Source: Porticoccaceae bacterium
GTDB taxonomy: Bacteria; Pseudomonadota; Gammaproteobacteria; Pseudomonadales; Porticoccaceae
Assembly (NCBI GenBank): GCA_018069525.1
Contig: JAGPUQ010000017.1
Span: forward strand, 1 to 61,193
Reading direction: 5' to 3'
Length of the DNA stretch: 61,193 nucleotides
Part shown: in pieces, positions 35,821 through 44,051 of the stretch
Numbering within the stretch: position 1 is the first letter of the stretch
Layout of the letters: the number at the start of each line of letters is the position of its first letter
Position numbers and translations under genes: made by a program
The notes under the pieces: model-generated
The model's input: the letters and a program-made list of their open reading frames with translations, nothing else
What the model was told of the DNA's origin: nothing
Databases searched by the model: none

Positions 35821-36825
35821 ATGAGCAAGCCAGATATTATCGTTAGCGATACCCTAGAAGCGAGCAATGCGCTGTCATCTATTCAGCTTGGTCTCAGTGC
35901 CTGTCTGGCAGGCCATAAAGTCCGTTATAACGGTGGCCATACACAATCTCGCTTATGCCTGGATGTATTAAACGAGCAGTTTTCGTTCAGCACTTTTTGC
36001 CCTGAAGTAGCCGCTGGTTTTGGTACGCCCAGACCAGCTATGCGCCTCATCGGCAACCCAGAATCCCCACAACTGGTTTTTAGCAATGACGATTCCATCG
36101 ACTTAACCGCCAAACTAGTCAATGGCTTTGAAACTAAATTGCTTGAGTTAGACCATTTAGATGGCTACATCTTAATGAAAAACTCACCCAGCTGTGGGCT
36201 TGAGCGTATAAAAGTGTATCAACCCAATGGCCATCCCCATGAAACCCGAACCGGTGGTTTATTCGCCCTGGCATTACAAAAAAAATATCCGCTTATGCCC
36301 ATCGAAGAAGAAGGGCGCCTGAACGATCCTAAGTTATTTGATAATTTCGTCGTGCGTGTCTACGCCTATCACAGTTTTCGTCAGGAGGTATTACAAGAGC
36401 CGTCAATACATAAGCTTATGGAGTTTCACAGTCGTTATAAGTACATGCTGATGGCACATAATCAAACACAATATCGACAACTGGGGCGCCTGTTAGGCTC
36501 ACCCAAAAATTTACCGCTAGACGAGCTGACCGACACTTACTTTAAGGGCTTTATGCAGGCGTTAGGTAAGCCAGCCAGCAAGCAAAATCACGCCAACACC
36601 TTATTACATATGTTGGGCTACCTAAAAGAATCTGTCCCATCACCGGCGCGGCAGCACATCGTGGAAACCATTAACAAGTACCGAGAAGGTGTTTTTCCGC
36701 TGACCACACCGCTGACGCTGTTAAAACATTATTTGGATCAATATGGTTCCGACTATATAAAAAGCCAGCGCTACCTTGAGCCTTATCCCGAAAATATGAA
36801 TCCGATTAGAAAATATTATCAATAA
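35821..36825 (+). CDS. DUF523 and DUF1722 two-domain protein (YbgA-like)
   Basis: A 334 aa cytoplasmic protein. The N-terminal DUF523 domain (about 20-170) has conserved cysteines in QLGLSACLAGHKVRYNGGH, FCPEVAAGFGTPRPAMRL and LMKNSPSCGLERI, suggesting a metal or Fe-S site; some DUF523 proteins are linked to 2-thiouracil desulfidation. The C-terminal DUF1722 domain (about 200-320) includes HSRYKYMLMAHNQTQYRQLG, as in E. coli YbgA. In many bacteria this gene directly precedes the photolyase phrB; here the next gene is a SnoaL-like protein and no photolyase is present. AGGA lies before the ATG. It leads the rightward operon. Confidence 0.9.
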   Translation: MSKPDIIVSDTLEASNALSSIQLGLSACLAGHKVRYNGGHTQSRLCLDVLNEQFSFSTFCPEVAAGFGTPRPAMRLIGNPESPQLVFSNDDSIDLTAKLVNGFETKLLELDHLDGYILMKNSPSCGLERIKVYQPNGHPHETRTGGLFALALQKKYPLMPIEEEGRLNDPKLFDNFVVRVYAYHSFRQEVLQEPSIHKLMEFHSRYKYMLMAHNQTQYRQLGRLLGSPKNLPLDELTDTYFKGFMQALGKPASKQNHANTLLHMLGYLKESVPSPARQHIVETINKYREGVFPLTTPLTLLKHYLDQYGSDYIKSQRYLEPYPENMNPIRKYYQ

Positions 36826-36852
36826 ATAAGTTAGCATCTAAAAGGAAGAAAT

Positions 36853-37275
36853 ATGAATAAGGTTGTTGAAGATTTTTGTGAATATTATCAAGAGATAAGC
36901 CTTGAAAGTCTTTCAGATTTAGATCGACTTTATAGTGAAAGTGCTGTCTTCGAAGATCCGCTACACAGTATCCAGGGTCTCGATGAAATAACGAGCTATT
37001 TTAAACGGACGCTGACCAACGTCACCTCTTGTCAATTTCACATAGATGAAATTTTAGAGACCGATAAGCAGGCTTTTGTGACGTGGGTTATGACCTTTTC
37101 TCATCCAAAGTTAAATCGGGGGCGAGAGATAAGGCTAACCGGAAACAGCCATCTAAAATTTAATGAAATAATTTATTACCAGCGTGATTATTACGACCTG
37201 GGCTGCATGATTTACGAGCAAATACCTGTGCTTAGTTCTATTATTGGAAAGATAAAAACCAGGATGATCTCTTGA
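36853..37275 (+). CDS. SnoaL-like (NTF2 fold) protein
   Basis: A 140 aa protein with the NTF2/SnoaL pattern: FCEYYQEISLESLSDLDRLY, SESAVFEDPLHSIQGLDEI and VTWVMTFSHPKL with a C-terminal beta sheet. Such proteins serve as small ligand-binding or isomerase folds. Homologues accompany the SDR-FAD-DUF1365-Cfa cluster in other gammaproteobacteria. A strong AAGGAAG site precedes the ATG. The stop overlaps the SDR start as TTGA. Confidence 0.85.
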   Translation: MNKVVEDFCEYYQEISLESLSDLDRLYSESAVFEDPLHSIQGLDEITSYFKRTLTNVTSCQFHIDEILETDKQAFVTWVMTFSHPKLNRGREIRLTGNSHLKFNEIIYYQRDYYDLGCMIYEQIPVLSSIIGKIKTRMIS

Positions 37276-38006
37276 AGAAGATTGTGATCACTGGTGCTAG
37301 CTCAGGCATTGGTATGCAGCTTGCCAAAGCCTATTTGGTTGCGGGCTGGCAGGTAATTGCCTGTGGTCGAGATGCTAAGAAGTTGAGCCTGGCGCTTGGC
37401 GAAAATACGAAAAATCTACAATTTTGTTGCTTTGATCTATCGAACCGTGAGGAAGTGATTGCCAGTACAGATCAGCTTAACGAAATTGATTTGGCTATAC
37501 TAAATGCCGGAACTTGTGAGTATATCGATGAGCCAAAAGCCTTCGACAGTAAATTATTTGAGCGTGTCATACACACCAATGTGATCGGCACCGGCTACTG
37601 CTTGGAAGCTGTTTTGCCGAATATAAAACCGGGCGGACAGCTAGCCATCGTAAGCTCGTCGGTCACCCTGCTTCCGTTAACTCGCGCAGAAGCGTATGGC
37701 GCTTCTAAAGCTGCGCTCGATTATTTAACACGTTCTCTGGCTATTGATTTGGCGCCCAAAGATATTGATGTCTCGCTAATACGCCCCGGTTTTGTAGACA
37801 CCGCTCTAACTCAGAAAAATAATTTTGAGATGCCGAGCATCATAACAGCCGAAAAAGCAGCTCAAATAATCATGCAGGGGATCACCAAGCGCAAGCAGGA
37901 AATTAATTTCCCTAGAGGGTTTTTTTACACACTTAAGTGTTTGTCTCTGTTACCCAATGCACTTTGGCGTCGTATCGGCATCAATATGATAAAGCCATTG
38001 AAATGA
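37272..38006 (+). CDS. short-chain dehydrogenase/reductase of the fatty-acid/FAD cluster
   Basis: A 244 aa classical SDR: cofactor motif ITGASSGIGMQLA at the N-terminus, LAILNAGTCEY, and catalytic Ser-Tyr-Lys in IVSSSVTLLPL and AYGASKAALDYL. Translation is inferred from TTG at 37272, which overlaps the SnoaL stop as TTGA with AGGATGA upstream. It ends overlapping the next gene as ATGA. Substrate is unknown. Tight overlaps on both sides show co-translation with SnoaL and the FAD protein. Confidence 0.9.
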   Translation: MKKIVITGASSGIGMQLAKAYLVAGWQVIACGRDAKKLSLALGENTKNLQFCCFDLSNREEVIASTDQLNEIDLAILNAGTCEYIDEPKAFDSKLFERVIHTNVIGTGYCLEAVLPNIKPGGQLAIVSSSVTLLPLTRAEAYGASKAALDYLTRSLAIDLAPKDIDVSLIRPGFVDTALTQKNNFEMPSIITAEKAAQIIMQGITKRKQEINFPRGFFYTLKCLSLLPNALWRRIGINMIKPLK

Positions 38007-39340
38007 CCAAGGCAGCAATGCGGAAACCAAAAGTGAAGAAACGTATTGCTATTATTGGTAGTGGTATTTCTGGTCAAACCTGTGGTTATTTACTAAGCCA
38101 GAAACATCATGTCACCTTGTTTGAGGCTAATAATTATTTGGGTGGTCACACGGCGACGGTTGATATTAATCTCGATGGCGAGCAACTTTCGATCGACACC
38201 GGGTTTATTGTTTTCAATGATAGAACTTACCCCAATTTTATTAAGATGATGAAGCAGATTGGTGTTCAGGCTAAGGCTACTGAAATGAGCTTTAGCGTGC
38301 GCAATGATACTAGTGGGCTTGAATACAATGGCCATAATCTAAACACTTTATTTGCTCAGCGCCGTAATGTATTGAATCTGAAATTTTATCGTTTCATTAG
38401 TGAAATATTACGCTTTAATAAATTAGCCAAACAGTTCGATGCCAGTGTTGACACTACGGGCCAGCGTACGCTTGGTTGTTTTCTCGACGAGCATGGGTTT
38501 GGCGATTACTTCTCGAATAACTATATCCTTCCTATGGTGTCAGCTATTTGGTCTTCGTCGATTGAAAGCAGTAGAGATTTTCCCTTGCGGTTTTTTCTGC
38601 GGTTTTTTAATAATCATGGATTGTTAGATATTACCCAACGTCCACAATGGTATGTTATCGAAGGTGGTTCTCGTGGTTACATTCCGGGTTTAACGGGAAA
38701 TATACAAAAAATAAGAGTCAATACGCCGGTTCAGGTAGTCAAACGACATGAGAACTACGTTGAGGTTATTAGTCAATACCAGAGTGAAATGTTTGATGAA
38801 GTGATTTTTGCATGCCATTCCGATCAGGCACTGGCGCTATTAGCGGATGCTAATGCGACTGAAGTTAGCGTATTAGGTGATATCAAATATCGTGACAATG
38901 ATGTGGTATTGCATACCGATGATCAACTACTTCCAAAACGAAAAAAAGCCTACGCCAGCTGGAATTACCGACTTAGCTCAAGCATAAATCAGCTGTCCAG
39001 CGTCACCTACAATATGAATATTTTGCAAGGCTTGCGCACTAATACAACGCTTTGTGTCACCTTGAACCAAACAAATAAAATTGACCCGAAGAAGGTTTTA
39101 CGTCGTTTCTCTTATGCACATCCAGTATTTTCGCTGGAATCATTAACCGCACAGCAAAAGCGTAAGGATATTTGCGGTCATAACCACACTCATTTTTGTG
39201 GTGCTTATTGGTATAACGGTTTTCATGAGGATGGGGTTAGGAGTGCCCTGGATGTGTGCCAGCGATTTGGCATTAGTCTGGATAGTGAAAACTTCAATGG
39301 TATTGACTCTAGCAGTCACATGGCTGGAGTGTTTTCTTAA
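38003..39340 (+). CDS. FAD-dependent amine oxidase-like NAD/FAD protein
   Basis: A 445 aa flavoprotein with the N-terminal dinucleotide-binding motif RIAIIGSGISGQTCGYLLSQ and an FAD-associated GGHTATV. The C-terminal HFCGAYWYNGFHEDGVRSAL is typical of this amine-oxidase-like group of oxidoreductases. The frame is open 22 codons further upstream, but the ATG at 38003 overlaps the SDR stop as ATGA and directly precedes the Rossmann start, so it is chosen. In Rhodobacter, related proteins in a singlet-oxygen regulon act in unusual methylated and furan fatty-acid formation; a similar desaturase-type role here is inference. Confidence 0.88.
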   Translation: MTKAAMRKPKVKKRIAIIGSGISGQTCGYLLSQKHHVTLFEANNYLGGHTATVDINLDGEQLSIDTGFIVFNDRTYPNFIKMMKQIGVQAKATEMSFSVRNDTSGLEYNGHNLNTLFAQRRNVLNLKFYRFISEILRFNKLAKQFDASVDTTGQRTLGCFLDEHGFGDYFSNNYILPMVSAIWSSSIESSRDFPLRFFLRFFNNHGLLDITQRPQWYVIEGGSRGYIPGLTGNIQKIRVNTPVQVVKRHENYVEVISQYQSEMFDEVIFACHSDQALALLADANATEVSVLGDIKYRDNDVVLHTDDQLLPKRKKAYASWNYRLSSSINQLSSVTYNMNILQGLRTNTTLCVTLNQTNKIDPKKVLRRFSYAHPVFSLESLTAQQKRKDICGHNHTHFCGAYWYNGFHEDGVRSALDVCQRFGISLDSENFNGIDSSSHMAGVFS

Positions 39341-40188
39341 TGAGCATGATAGCGCGTAAAAAATTAGAGGAAGTAATAAATCCTCAGGCAAGAATATTGA
39401 ATAGTGGATTTTATATAGGGAACGTATTTCACAAGCGTTTCACACCTAAGATACATAAATTTAACTACCCGCTGTATATGGCTTTTTTAGATCTTGATGA
39501 AATAGAAGCGCTGCATAGTCAGTATTGGTGGTTTTCATCTCGGCGATGGGCACCTCTACAATTGAAATCTTCTGATTATTTCAGATCTATCGCATTAAAT
39601 GCATCAAATAAAAATACAGATGAAGGCGATGTTTTAATTAAGACTGATCAATCAGCGATGGTGGGTTCCCAACTAAAAAAAACTGCTATCTCGATTGCGA
39701 AAATTTTAGGGGCCGATGTCGGCAGAGTTAATCGAGTATGTATGCTGGCTCAGCTGCGCAGTTTTGGTGTTTATTTTAGCCCGGTTAATTTTTTCTTTTT
39801 ATACGAGGGAAGAACAGCAAAATATTTGGTCGCGGAGGTGAGTAATACCCCGTGGAATAAAAAGCACTGTTATTTGGTGGATATAACAAATCCGGAATCT
39901 ACTTCAAAAGCCTTCCACGTGTCTCCTTTTTTTGACTTTAATATGTCGTATCAATGGTCAATAAAACCGCCCAATAAGAAGACCTTTATTCGGATAGAAA
40001 ATCGGAATGAAAGTCTGTTATTTACTGCAATATTTTCTGCGCAACGCCATGAAATTAACGCGAAAACAATGCGCAAGATATTTTTTAAATGGCCTGTTAT
40101 AGCAGTTGTTATTGTTAGGAGAATTTATTGGCAGGCGACTAAATTGATTGTTAAAGGAATTAAATTAGTGCCTTATCAAACAAAATAA
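39340..40188 (+). CDS. DUF1365 family protein
   Basis: A 282 aa protein. DUF1365 marks are NSGFYIGNVFHKRFTPKIHK near the start, MLAQLRSFGVYFSPVNFFFL in the middle, VAEVSNTPWNKKHCYLV and FHVSPFFDFNMSYQWSI. The family is nearly always next to a Cfa-like methyltransferase and an amine-oxidase-like FAD protein, as here, but its reaction is unknown. The start codon shares its A with the TAA of the upstream gene. Codon use is visibly AT-rich relative to the core genes of this window. Confidence 0.9.
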   Translation: MSMIARKKLEEVINPQARILNSGFYIGNVFHKRFTPKIHKFNYPLYMAFLDLDEIEALHSQYWWFSSRRWAPLQLKSSDYFRSIALNASNKNTDEGDVLIKTDQSAMVGSQLKKTAISIAKILGADVGRVNRVCMLAQLRSFGVYFSPVNFFFLYEGRTAKYLVAEVSNTPWNKKHCYLVDITNPESTSKAFHVSPFFDFNMSYQWSIKPPNKKTFIRIENRNESLLFTAIFSAQRHEINAKTMRKIFFKWPVIAVVIVRRIYWQATKLIVKGIKLVPYQTK

Positions 40189-40258
40189 ACTTACGAATAT
40201 TAGCTAAAAAAATATTAGCCAATCATGAATATAAGCAATGTCATAAATGGAGTGTTGC

Positions 40259-41479
40259 ATGGATTCATCTAAGGTAAACCGTAGTCACACCTACAAAAAA
40301 AATTTGAACAAAACCGTCTTTTTCAAGCTCCTTGAGCAGCTGGGTGACGGCTGTATCCATCTTGCCGAAGATGGGGGCGTCTATATGTTTGGTGATCCCG
40401 GCGCGGACATTCATGCAAAAATAACGATCGTTGACCAGAAAGCTTATCAGCGTCTTCTTTGGGGCGGAAGTATTGGTGCAGCGGAGGCTTATGTTGAAGG
40501 ATTATGGTATGCCGATAGCGTGACTAACATTGTCAGAATATTCTCTCGAAATCTTTCAAAGCTAGACAAGTACGAAAATCGATTTGGTTTTTTAAGTAAC
40601 ATATTTAACCTGTTTAAACATCGTTTAAGTGCTAATAGTAAGTCAGGAAGTCGAACTAATATTGCAGCTCATTATGATTTAAGTAATGACATGTATCGTT
40701 TATTTCTAGACCCATACATGCAATATTCTTCAGCAATATTCCCGAAAATTGGCAGTTCTCTGGAAGAAGCACAGGAGCACAAAATGGCACTGATTTGTGA
40801 TTACCTGGAGCTTAATGAAGATGATCATTTGCTTGAAATCGGTACCGGATGGGGCGGCCTTGCTTGTTATGCCGCCAAGCATTATGGCTGCAAGGTGACC
40901 ACCACTACTATTTCTTCGGCACAATTTACTGTCGCCGAAGAGCGTATTACAGCCAGCGGCTTAAATAACAAAATTACGCTACTTTTAGAGGATTATCGCG
41001 ATCTCCAAGGGCAATATTCAAAAATCGTTTCTATCGAAATGATAGAGGCTGTAGGCCATAAGTTTATGCCCGCTTATTTTAAAAAATTAGATAAATTATT
41101 GGCCCCAGGCGGTAAGCTGATGATCCAATCGATTACTATTAACGACCAACGTTATGACGATTACTGTAAAAGCGTCGATTTCATTCAGCGTTATATTTTT
41201 CCCGGAGGGCATCTGCCATCCGTCAGCTTAATTTGTAATCAAGTTAAACAACAAACCAATATGTACCTTGATCACTTCGCGGACTATCGACTGGATTATG
41301 CCAAGACCTTGAAAGAATGGCGACATCAATTTTTAAATCACAAAGAAGAAATTTTAGCGCTAGGGTTTAACGAAGATTTTATTCGTTTGTGGGAATACTA
41401 TTTTTGTTACTGCGAAGGAGGATTTCGCGAAAAGGTTATTGGGCTTGCCCATATCGGTATTATTAAAAATCAACATTAA
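40259..41479 (+). CDS. cyclopropane-fatty-acid-phospholipid synthase-like methyltransferase
   Basis: A 406 aa SAM-dependent enzyme of the CFA synthase family (Mycolic_acid_cyclopropane synthase-type) that transfers a methyl or methylene group to unsaturated phospholipid acyl chains. Motifs: AHYDLSNDMYRLFLDPYMQY, SAM site LLEIGTGWGGLACYAA, QSITINDQRYDDYCKSVDFI and YIFPGGHLPSV. The upstream ATG at 40247 is possible, but GGAG inside it sits seven bases before the ATG at 40259, so the latter is chosen. The association with DUF1365 and the FAD protein suggests it is a CfaA/UfaM-type enzyme rather than the housekeeping Cfa. Confidence 0.92.
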   Translation: MDSSKVNRSHTYKKNLNKTVFFKLLEQLGDGCIHLAEDGGVYMFGDPGADIHAKITIVDQKAYQRLLWGGSIGAAEAYVEGLWYADSVTNIVRIFSRNLSKLDKYENRFGFLSNIFNLFKHRLSANSKSGSRTNIAAHYDLSNDMYRLFLDPYMQYSSAIFPKIGSSLEEAQEHKMALICDYLELNEDDHLLEIGTGWGGLACYAAKHYGCKVTTTTISSAQFTVAEERITASGLNNKITLLLEDYRDLQGQYSKIVSIEMIEAVGHKFMPAYFKKLDKLLAPGGKLMIQSITINDQRYDDYCKSVDFIQRYIFPGGHLPSVSLICNQVKQQTNMYLDHFADYRLDYAKTLKEWRHQFLNHKEEILALGFNEDFIRLWEYYFCYCEGGFREKVIGLAHIGIIKNQH

Positions 41480-41503
41480 CGGCTTGTCACGGCAGGCGCA
41501 TAT

Positions 41504-42013
41504 ATGAAGACTACATGGCATTGGTTTCAGCCGATTAGCTTTCAGCTTATTTGGATTTCCGCTGTACTCGGGGGTAATCAATGGCTCGTCGTTCCCCTGT
41601 CTCTGATGTGCTTGCACTTAGTTCTGAGTCCGTGTCGTCGAGAAGATATAAGAGTACTACCCCTGGCATTTATGGGTATAGCCCTTGATACTACGCTGAC
41701 CCATTTGGGGTTTTTTAAATTCCCGCAGTCTCCAATTTGGCTACTTGTGCTGTGGTTTGGATTTGTACTTAACTTCGGCCACAGTCTGAAATTTCTACGT
41801 AAACTCAGAATATTTTGGCTTTTTGTTATCGGGTCAGCCGGAGGCTGCTATGCCTACTTAGCCAGTTGGAAACTTGAAGCCGTGGCTTTGCCTTTCGGGG
41901 TATTGATAACTGCCTGTGTATTAAGCATCTGTTGGGCAATTATATTTCCGATACTGGTGAAAGCCGATCTTTATATTAGAAGAACAGATGTTAGAGGAAA
42001 AAATTATGACTAA
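41504..42013 (+). CDS. DUF2878 membrane protein
   Basis: A 169 aa inner-membrane protein with about five to six helices and a short loop LSPCRREDIRVLPLAFMGIA. The DUF2878 family pattern (ALDTTLTHLGFFKFP, SPIWLLVLWFGFVLNFGHSL) is seen. It is commonly found with DUF1365/Cfa genes; function unknown. It overlaps the following gene by 8 bp. Confidence 0.82.
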   Translation: MKTTWHWFQPISFQLIWISAVLGGNQWLVVPLSLMCLHLVLSPCRREDIRVLPLAFMGIALDTTLTHLGFFKFPQSPIWLLVLWFGFVLNFGHSLKFLRKLRIFWLFVIGSAGGCYAYLASWKLEAVALPFGVLITACVLSICWAIIFPILVKADLYIRRTDVRGKNYD

Positions 42014-42560
42014 ATATAGCAATTTTTTGGCTATTTTTATCGGTTTTTGGTTTTCCCTAAATACAGCGAACAGCTTTGCACTGGATAGTGCCGTAGATAA
42101 TGTCTTGAATGGTAACAAAACCCCACAAACTATATTATTTAAATTGGTGGGCCAAGGTACCATGCGCTGGTTATGGTTTGACATTTATCAAGCTAAATTA
42201 AGCACTCCTTCTGGAACCTATGTAGCTCAGCAATGGCCTCTCTCGCTAGAGCTAATTTATGCGCGTCATATAAGCCGAGAAGATTTAATTAAGACAACTG
42301 AAGATGAGTGGCGGCGCCAGTCGATTAACTATCAAGAGCAATGGTTAACCCAGCTTAATAAAATATGGCCTAATATTTCCCCAAAAGACAAGCTCTTACT
42401 CCAGGTTGACAAGGAAGGCAGTAGTCAATTTTTTTATAACAATCAGTACCTGGGTAGTTTGAATGACAAGAAATTCACCCTTGCATTTACTGCAATTTGG
42501 CTTTCCGACAACACATTAAAACCCGCTTTGCGCGATCAATTAATTGGGTTTGAATCATGA
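42006..42560 (+). CDS. chalcone isomerase-like periplasmic protein
   Basis: A 184 aa protein with a signal peptide (about residues 1-24, ending TANSFA) and a chalcone-isomerase-like (PF16036-type) fold: LVGQGTMRWLWFDIYQAKLS, LELIYARHISREDLIKTTED and LGSLNDKKFTLAFTAIWLSD. Such bacterial proteins bind hydrophobic ligands and occur in this same cluster. AGAGGA lies before the ATG at 42006; an upstream ATG-start six codons earlier is less likely. It overlaps a short frame (42557) as ATGA, implying that another gene once followed. Confidence 0.85.
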   Translation: MTKYSNFLAIFIGFWFSLNTANSFALDSAVDNVLNGNKTPQTILFKLVGQGTMRWLWFDIYQAKLSTPSGTYVAQQWPLSLELIYARHISREDLIKTTEDEWRRQSINYQEQWLTQLNKIWPNISPKDKLLLQVDKEGSSQFFYNNQYLGSLNDKKFTLAFTAIWLSDNTLKPALRDQLIGFES

Positions 42561-42643
42561 ATATTGATATGAATATGAATAAAAGCGAATCTATGGGGTC
42601 AGACTCTATTGATTTCGGAATTTTGCAACGGTCAGGCGAATAG
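42557..42643 (+). pseudogene. 28-codon stub of a lost downstream gene
   Basis: An ATG overlaps the stop of the chalcone-isomerase-like gene (ATGA). The frame reads MNIDMNMNKSESMGSDSIDF and stops after eight more codons. In comparable clusters another gene (often a DUF3833 lipoprotein) comes next; here the frame ends at the edge of non-coding sequence, so it is probably the start of a truncated gene. Confidence 0.4.
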
Positions 42644-42975
42644 AGAAAGGTAATGAGTGATGTCGCTGAGCTTTTTACCGCAACGGCGGGCGTCTCCTGC
42701 CGACATGCCAGCGGGCCTGTTCGACTAACATCCAGTAACCAACGATACAACTCAGATTGCTGCGCCTGGAGCCGAGGTCGGGATTCGTTATGCCAGATGG
42801 TTAGAGCGGGTGGGTTTGTGGAGAAAAGCCGGGTGAGTTTTTGGCAATGTGTACCGTTAACTGCCATTTGACGTCTGTTACCGAGAAGGCGTACACATAC
42901 TTTTAATGTCGGCTAACTTAAGGCTGATTTACGGCTAAAAACACCCTTGATTTACGGCTAGTTATCGGCTAATTT
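42644..42975. other. non-coding junction upstream of the Fic gene, with repeated GGCTA words
   Basis: No gene recognised. The last 80 bases hold two identical 12-base words GATTTACGGCTA (42926-42937 and 42949-42960, 23 bp apart, about two helical turns). Additional GGCTA words lie at 42911, 42967 and 42977. These could be operator sites for the Fic gene or debris of a repeat. Confidence 0.5.
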
Positions 42976-44025
42976 ATGGCTATGGCATGGCAACCTAAAT
43001 ACACCATCAGCAATAAGCTTCTTCTCACTATTCGTGAGATTGGAGAGTCTATTGGTGAGATAAAAGCACAGCACCTTAGCCATACTACTTTGGCAAGCCT
43101 GGAGCTCAATGCCAGAGAGTTATCGTCTTATGCCTCGACGAGTATAGAGGGTAACCCACTGCCGCTTACCGACGTAAAGCGTCTGCTAAAGACCGGTAAA
43201 GAAAGCATACGTGACACTGAACGCGAAGTACTGAATTACAATAATGCTTTGCAAGCATTATATAAATCTGTCCGCCAAAACAGATTTGATTTGAGCGTTC
43301 TTACCTTGGAGAAAGTCCAGGGGCAGGTGGTAGATGGTTTGATGGATAACCCTTCCCATTGTGGTGCCTTGCGCCAGGACCCCGTTATCATCCGCAATTC
43401 GCGCAACATCGATGAAGTTGTTTTTATCCCACCCGATGCAAAAGACGTGCGGCAGTTGACAAAAGCGCTCATGGTTTTTGTGAATCACAATATTGGGAAG
43501 ATTGACCCTGTTATTCTCGCCGGTATTTTTCATCGTCAGAACGTCATTATTCATCCATTTATTGATGGTAATGGTCGAACAACGCGCTTACTAACAACGA
43601 CCATATTAGGTGAGGCAGGGCTTGATCTGTTCGAGATATTCAGTTTTGAAGATTACTACAATCGTAATATCACGCGTTATTTTAAAGCGGTGGGCCTTGA
43701 AGGTGATTATTACGATCTGAAAGACAATATCGATTTTTCAGCATGGCTAGAATATTTTGCGGAAGGCATATTAGATGAATTGCGCCGCATCATAAAATTG
43801 TTACCTGAACAATCCGGCCCCAAACCACGATTAGAATCACATCACCAACAGGTATTGGATTACATTCGCGAACGAGGCAGTATTACGCAACGTGAATATG
43901 GTGCCATTTCTAAACGTAGCCTGGCATCGCGAAAACTGGATTTTGAAAAATTAATTCATTTGGGTTTTATTGAAGCCAGGGGTGTGGGGCGTGGCACTTA
44001 TTATGTTTCGGCATTATCTAAATGA
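42976..44025 (+). CDS. Fic-domain protein with C-terminal winged helix
   Basis: A 349 aa Fic/DOC protein, which usually transfers AMP to target proteins. Active-site motif HPFIDGNGRTTRLL (about residue 194-207, catalytic His first). An N-terminal inhibitory helix motif (S/T)xxxEGN appears in ASTSIEGNPLPLTDVKRLL (about 54-72), so this is a class II, self-inhibited enzyme. The C-terminal 70 residues (QQVLDYIRERGSITQREYGA, then RSLASRKLDFEKLIHLGFIE) look like a winged helix, so it may bind DNA. No ribosome site is clear before the two near starts (42976, 42982). It sits alone at the right edge of the repeat-flanked island. Confidence 0.92.
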   Translation: MAMAWQPKYTISNKLLLTIREIGESIGEIKAQHLSHTTLASLELNARELSSYASTSIEGNPLPLTDVKRLLKTGKESIRDTEREVLNYNNALQALYKSVRQNRFDLSVLTLEKVQGQVVDGLMDNPSHCGALRQDPVIIRNSRNIDEVVFIPPDAKDVRQLTKALMVFVNHNIGKIDPVILAGIFHRQNVIIHPFIDGNGRTTRLLTTTILGEAGLDLFEIFSFEDYYNRNITRYFKAVGLEGDYYDLKDNIDFSAWLEYFAEGILDELRRIIKLLPEQSGPKPRLESHHQQVLDYIRERGSITQREYGAISKRSLASRKLDFEKLIHLGFIEARGVGRGTYYVSALSK

Positions 44026-44051
44026 ATGTCCGTTTTTGGCCGAAGCTGGAT

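Noticed and set aside
42487..42867. 126-codon minus-strand frame over the end of the chalcone isomerase-like gene
   Set aside because: Partly antisense to a real gene; no transposase or other family motif could be confirmed although the GGGGTCAGACTC word nearby made me think of an IS200/REP-type element.
33201..44051. integrative element with its own integrase
   Set aside because: No recombinase gene lies inside the repeat-flanked island; the boundary repeats are coding duplicates rather than tRNA-type attachment sites.
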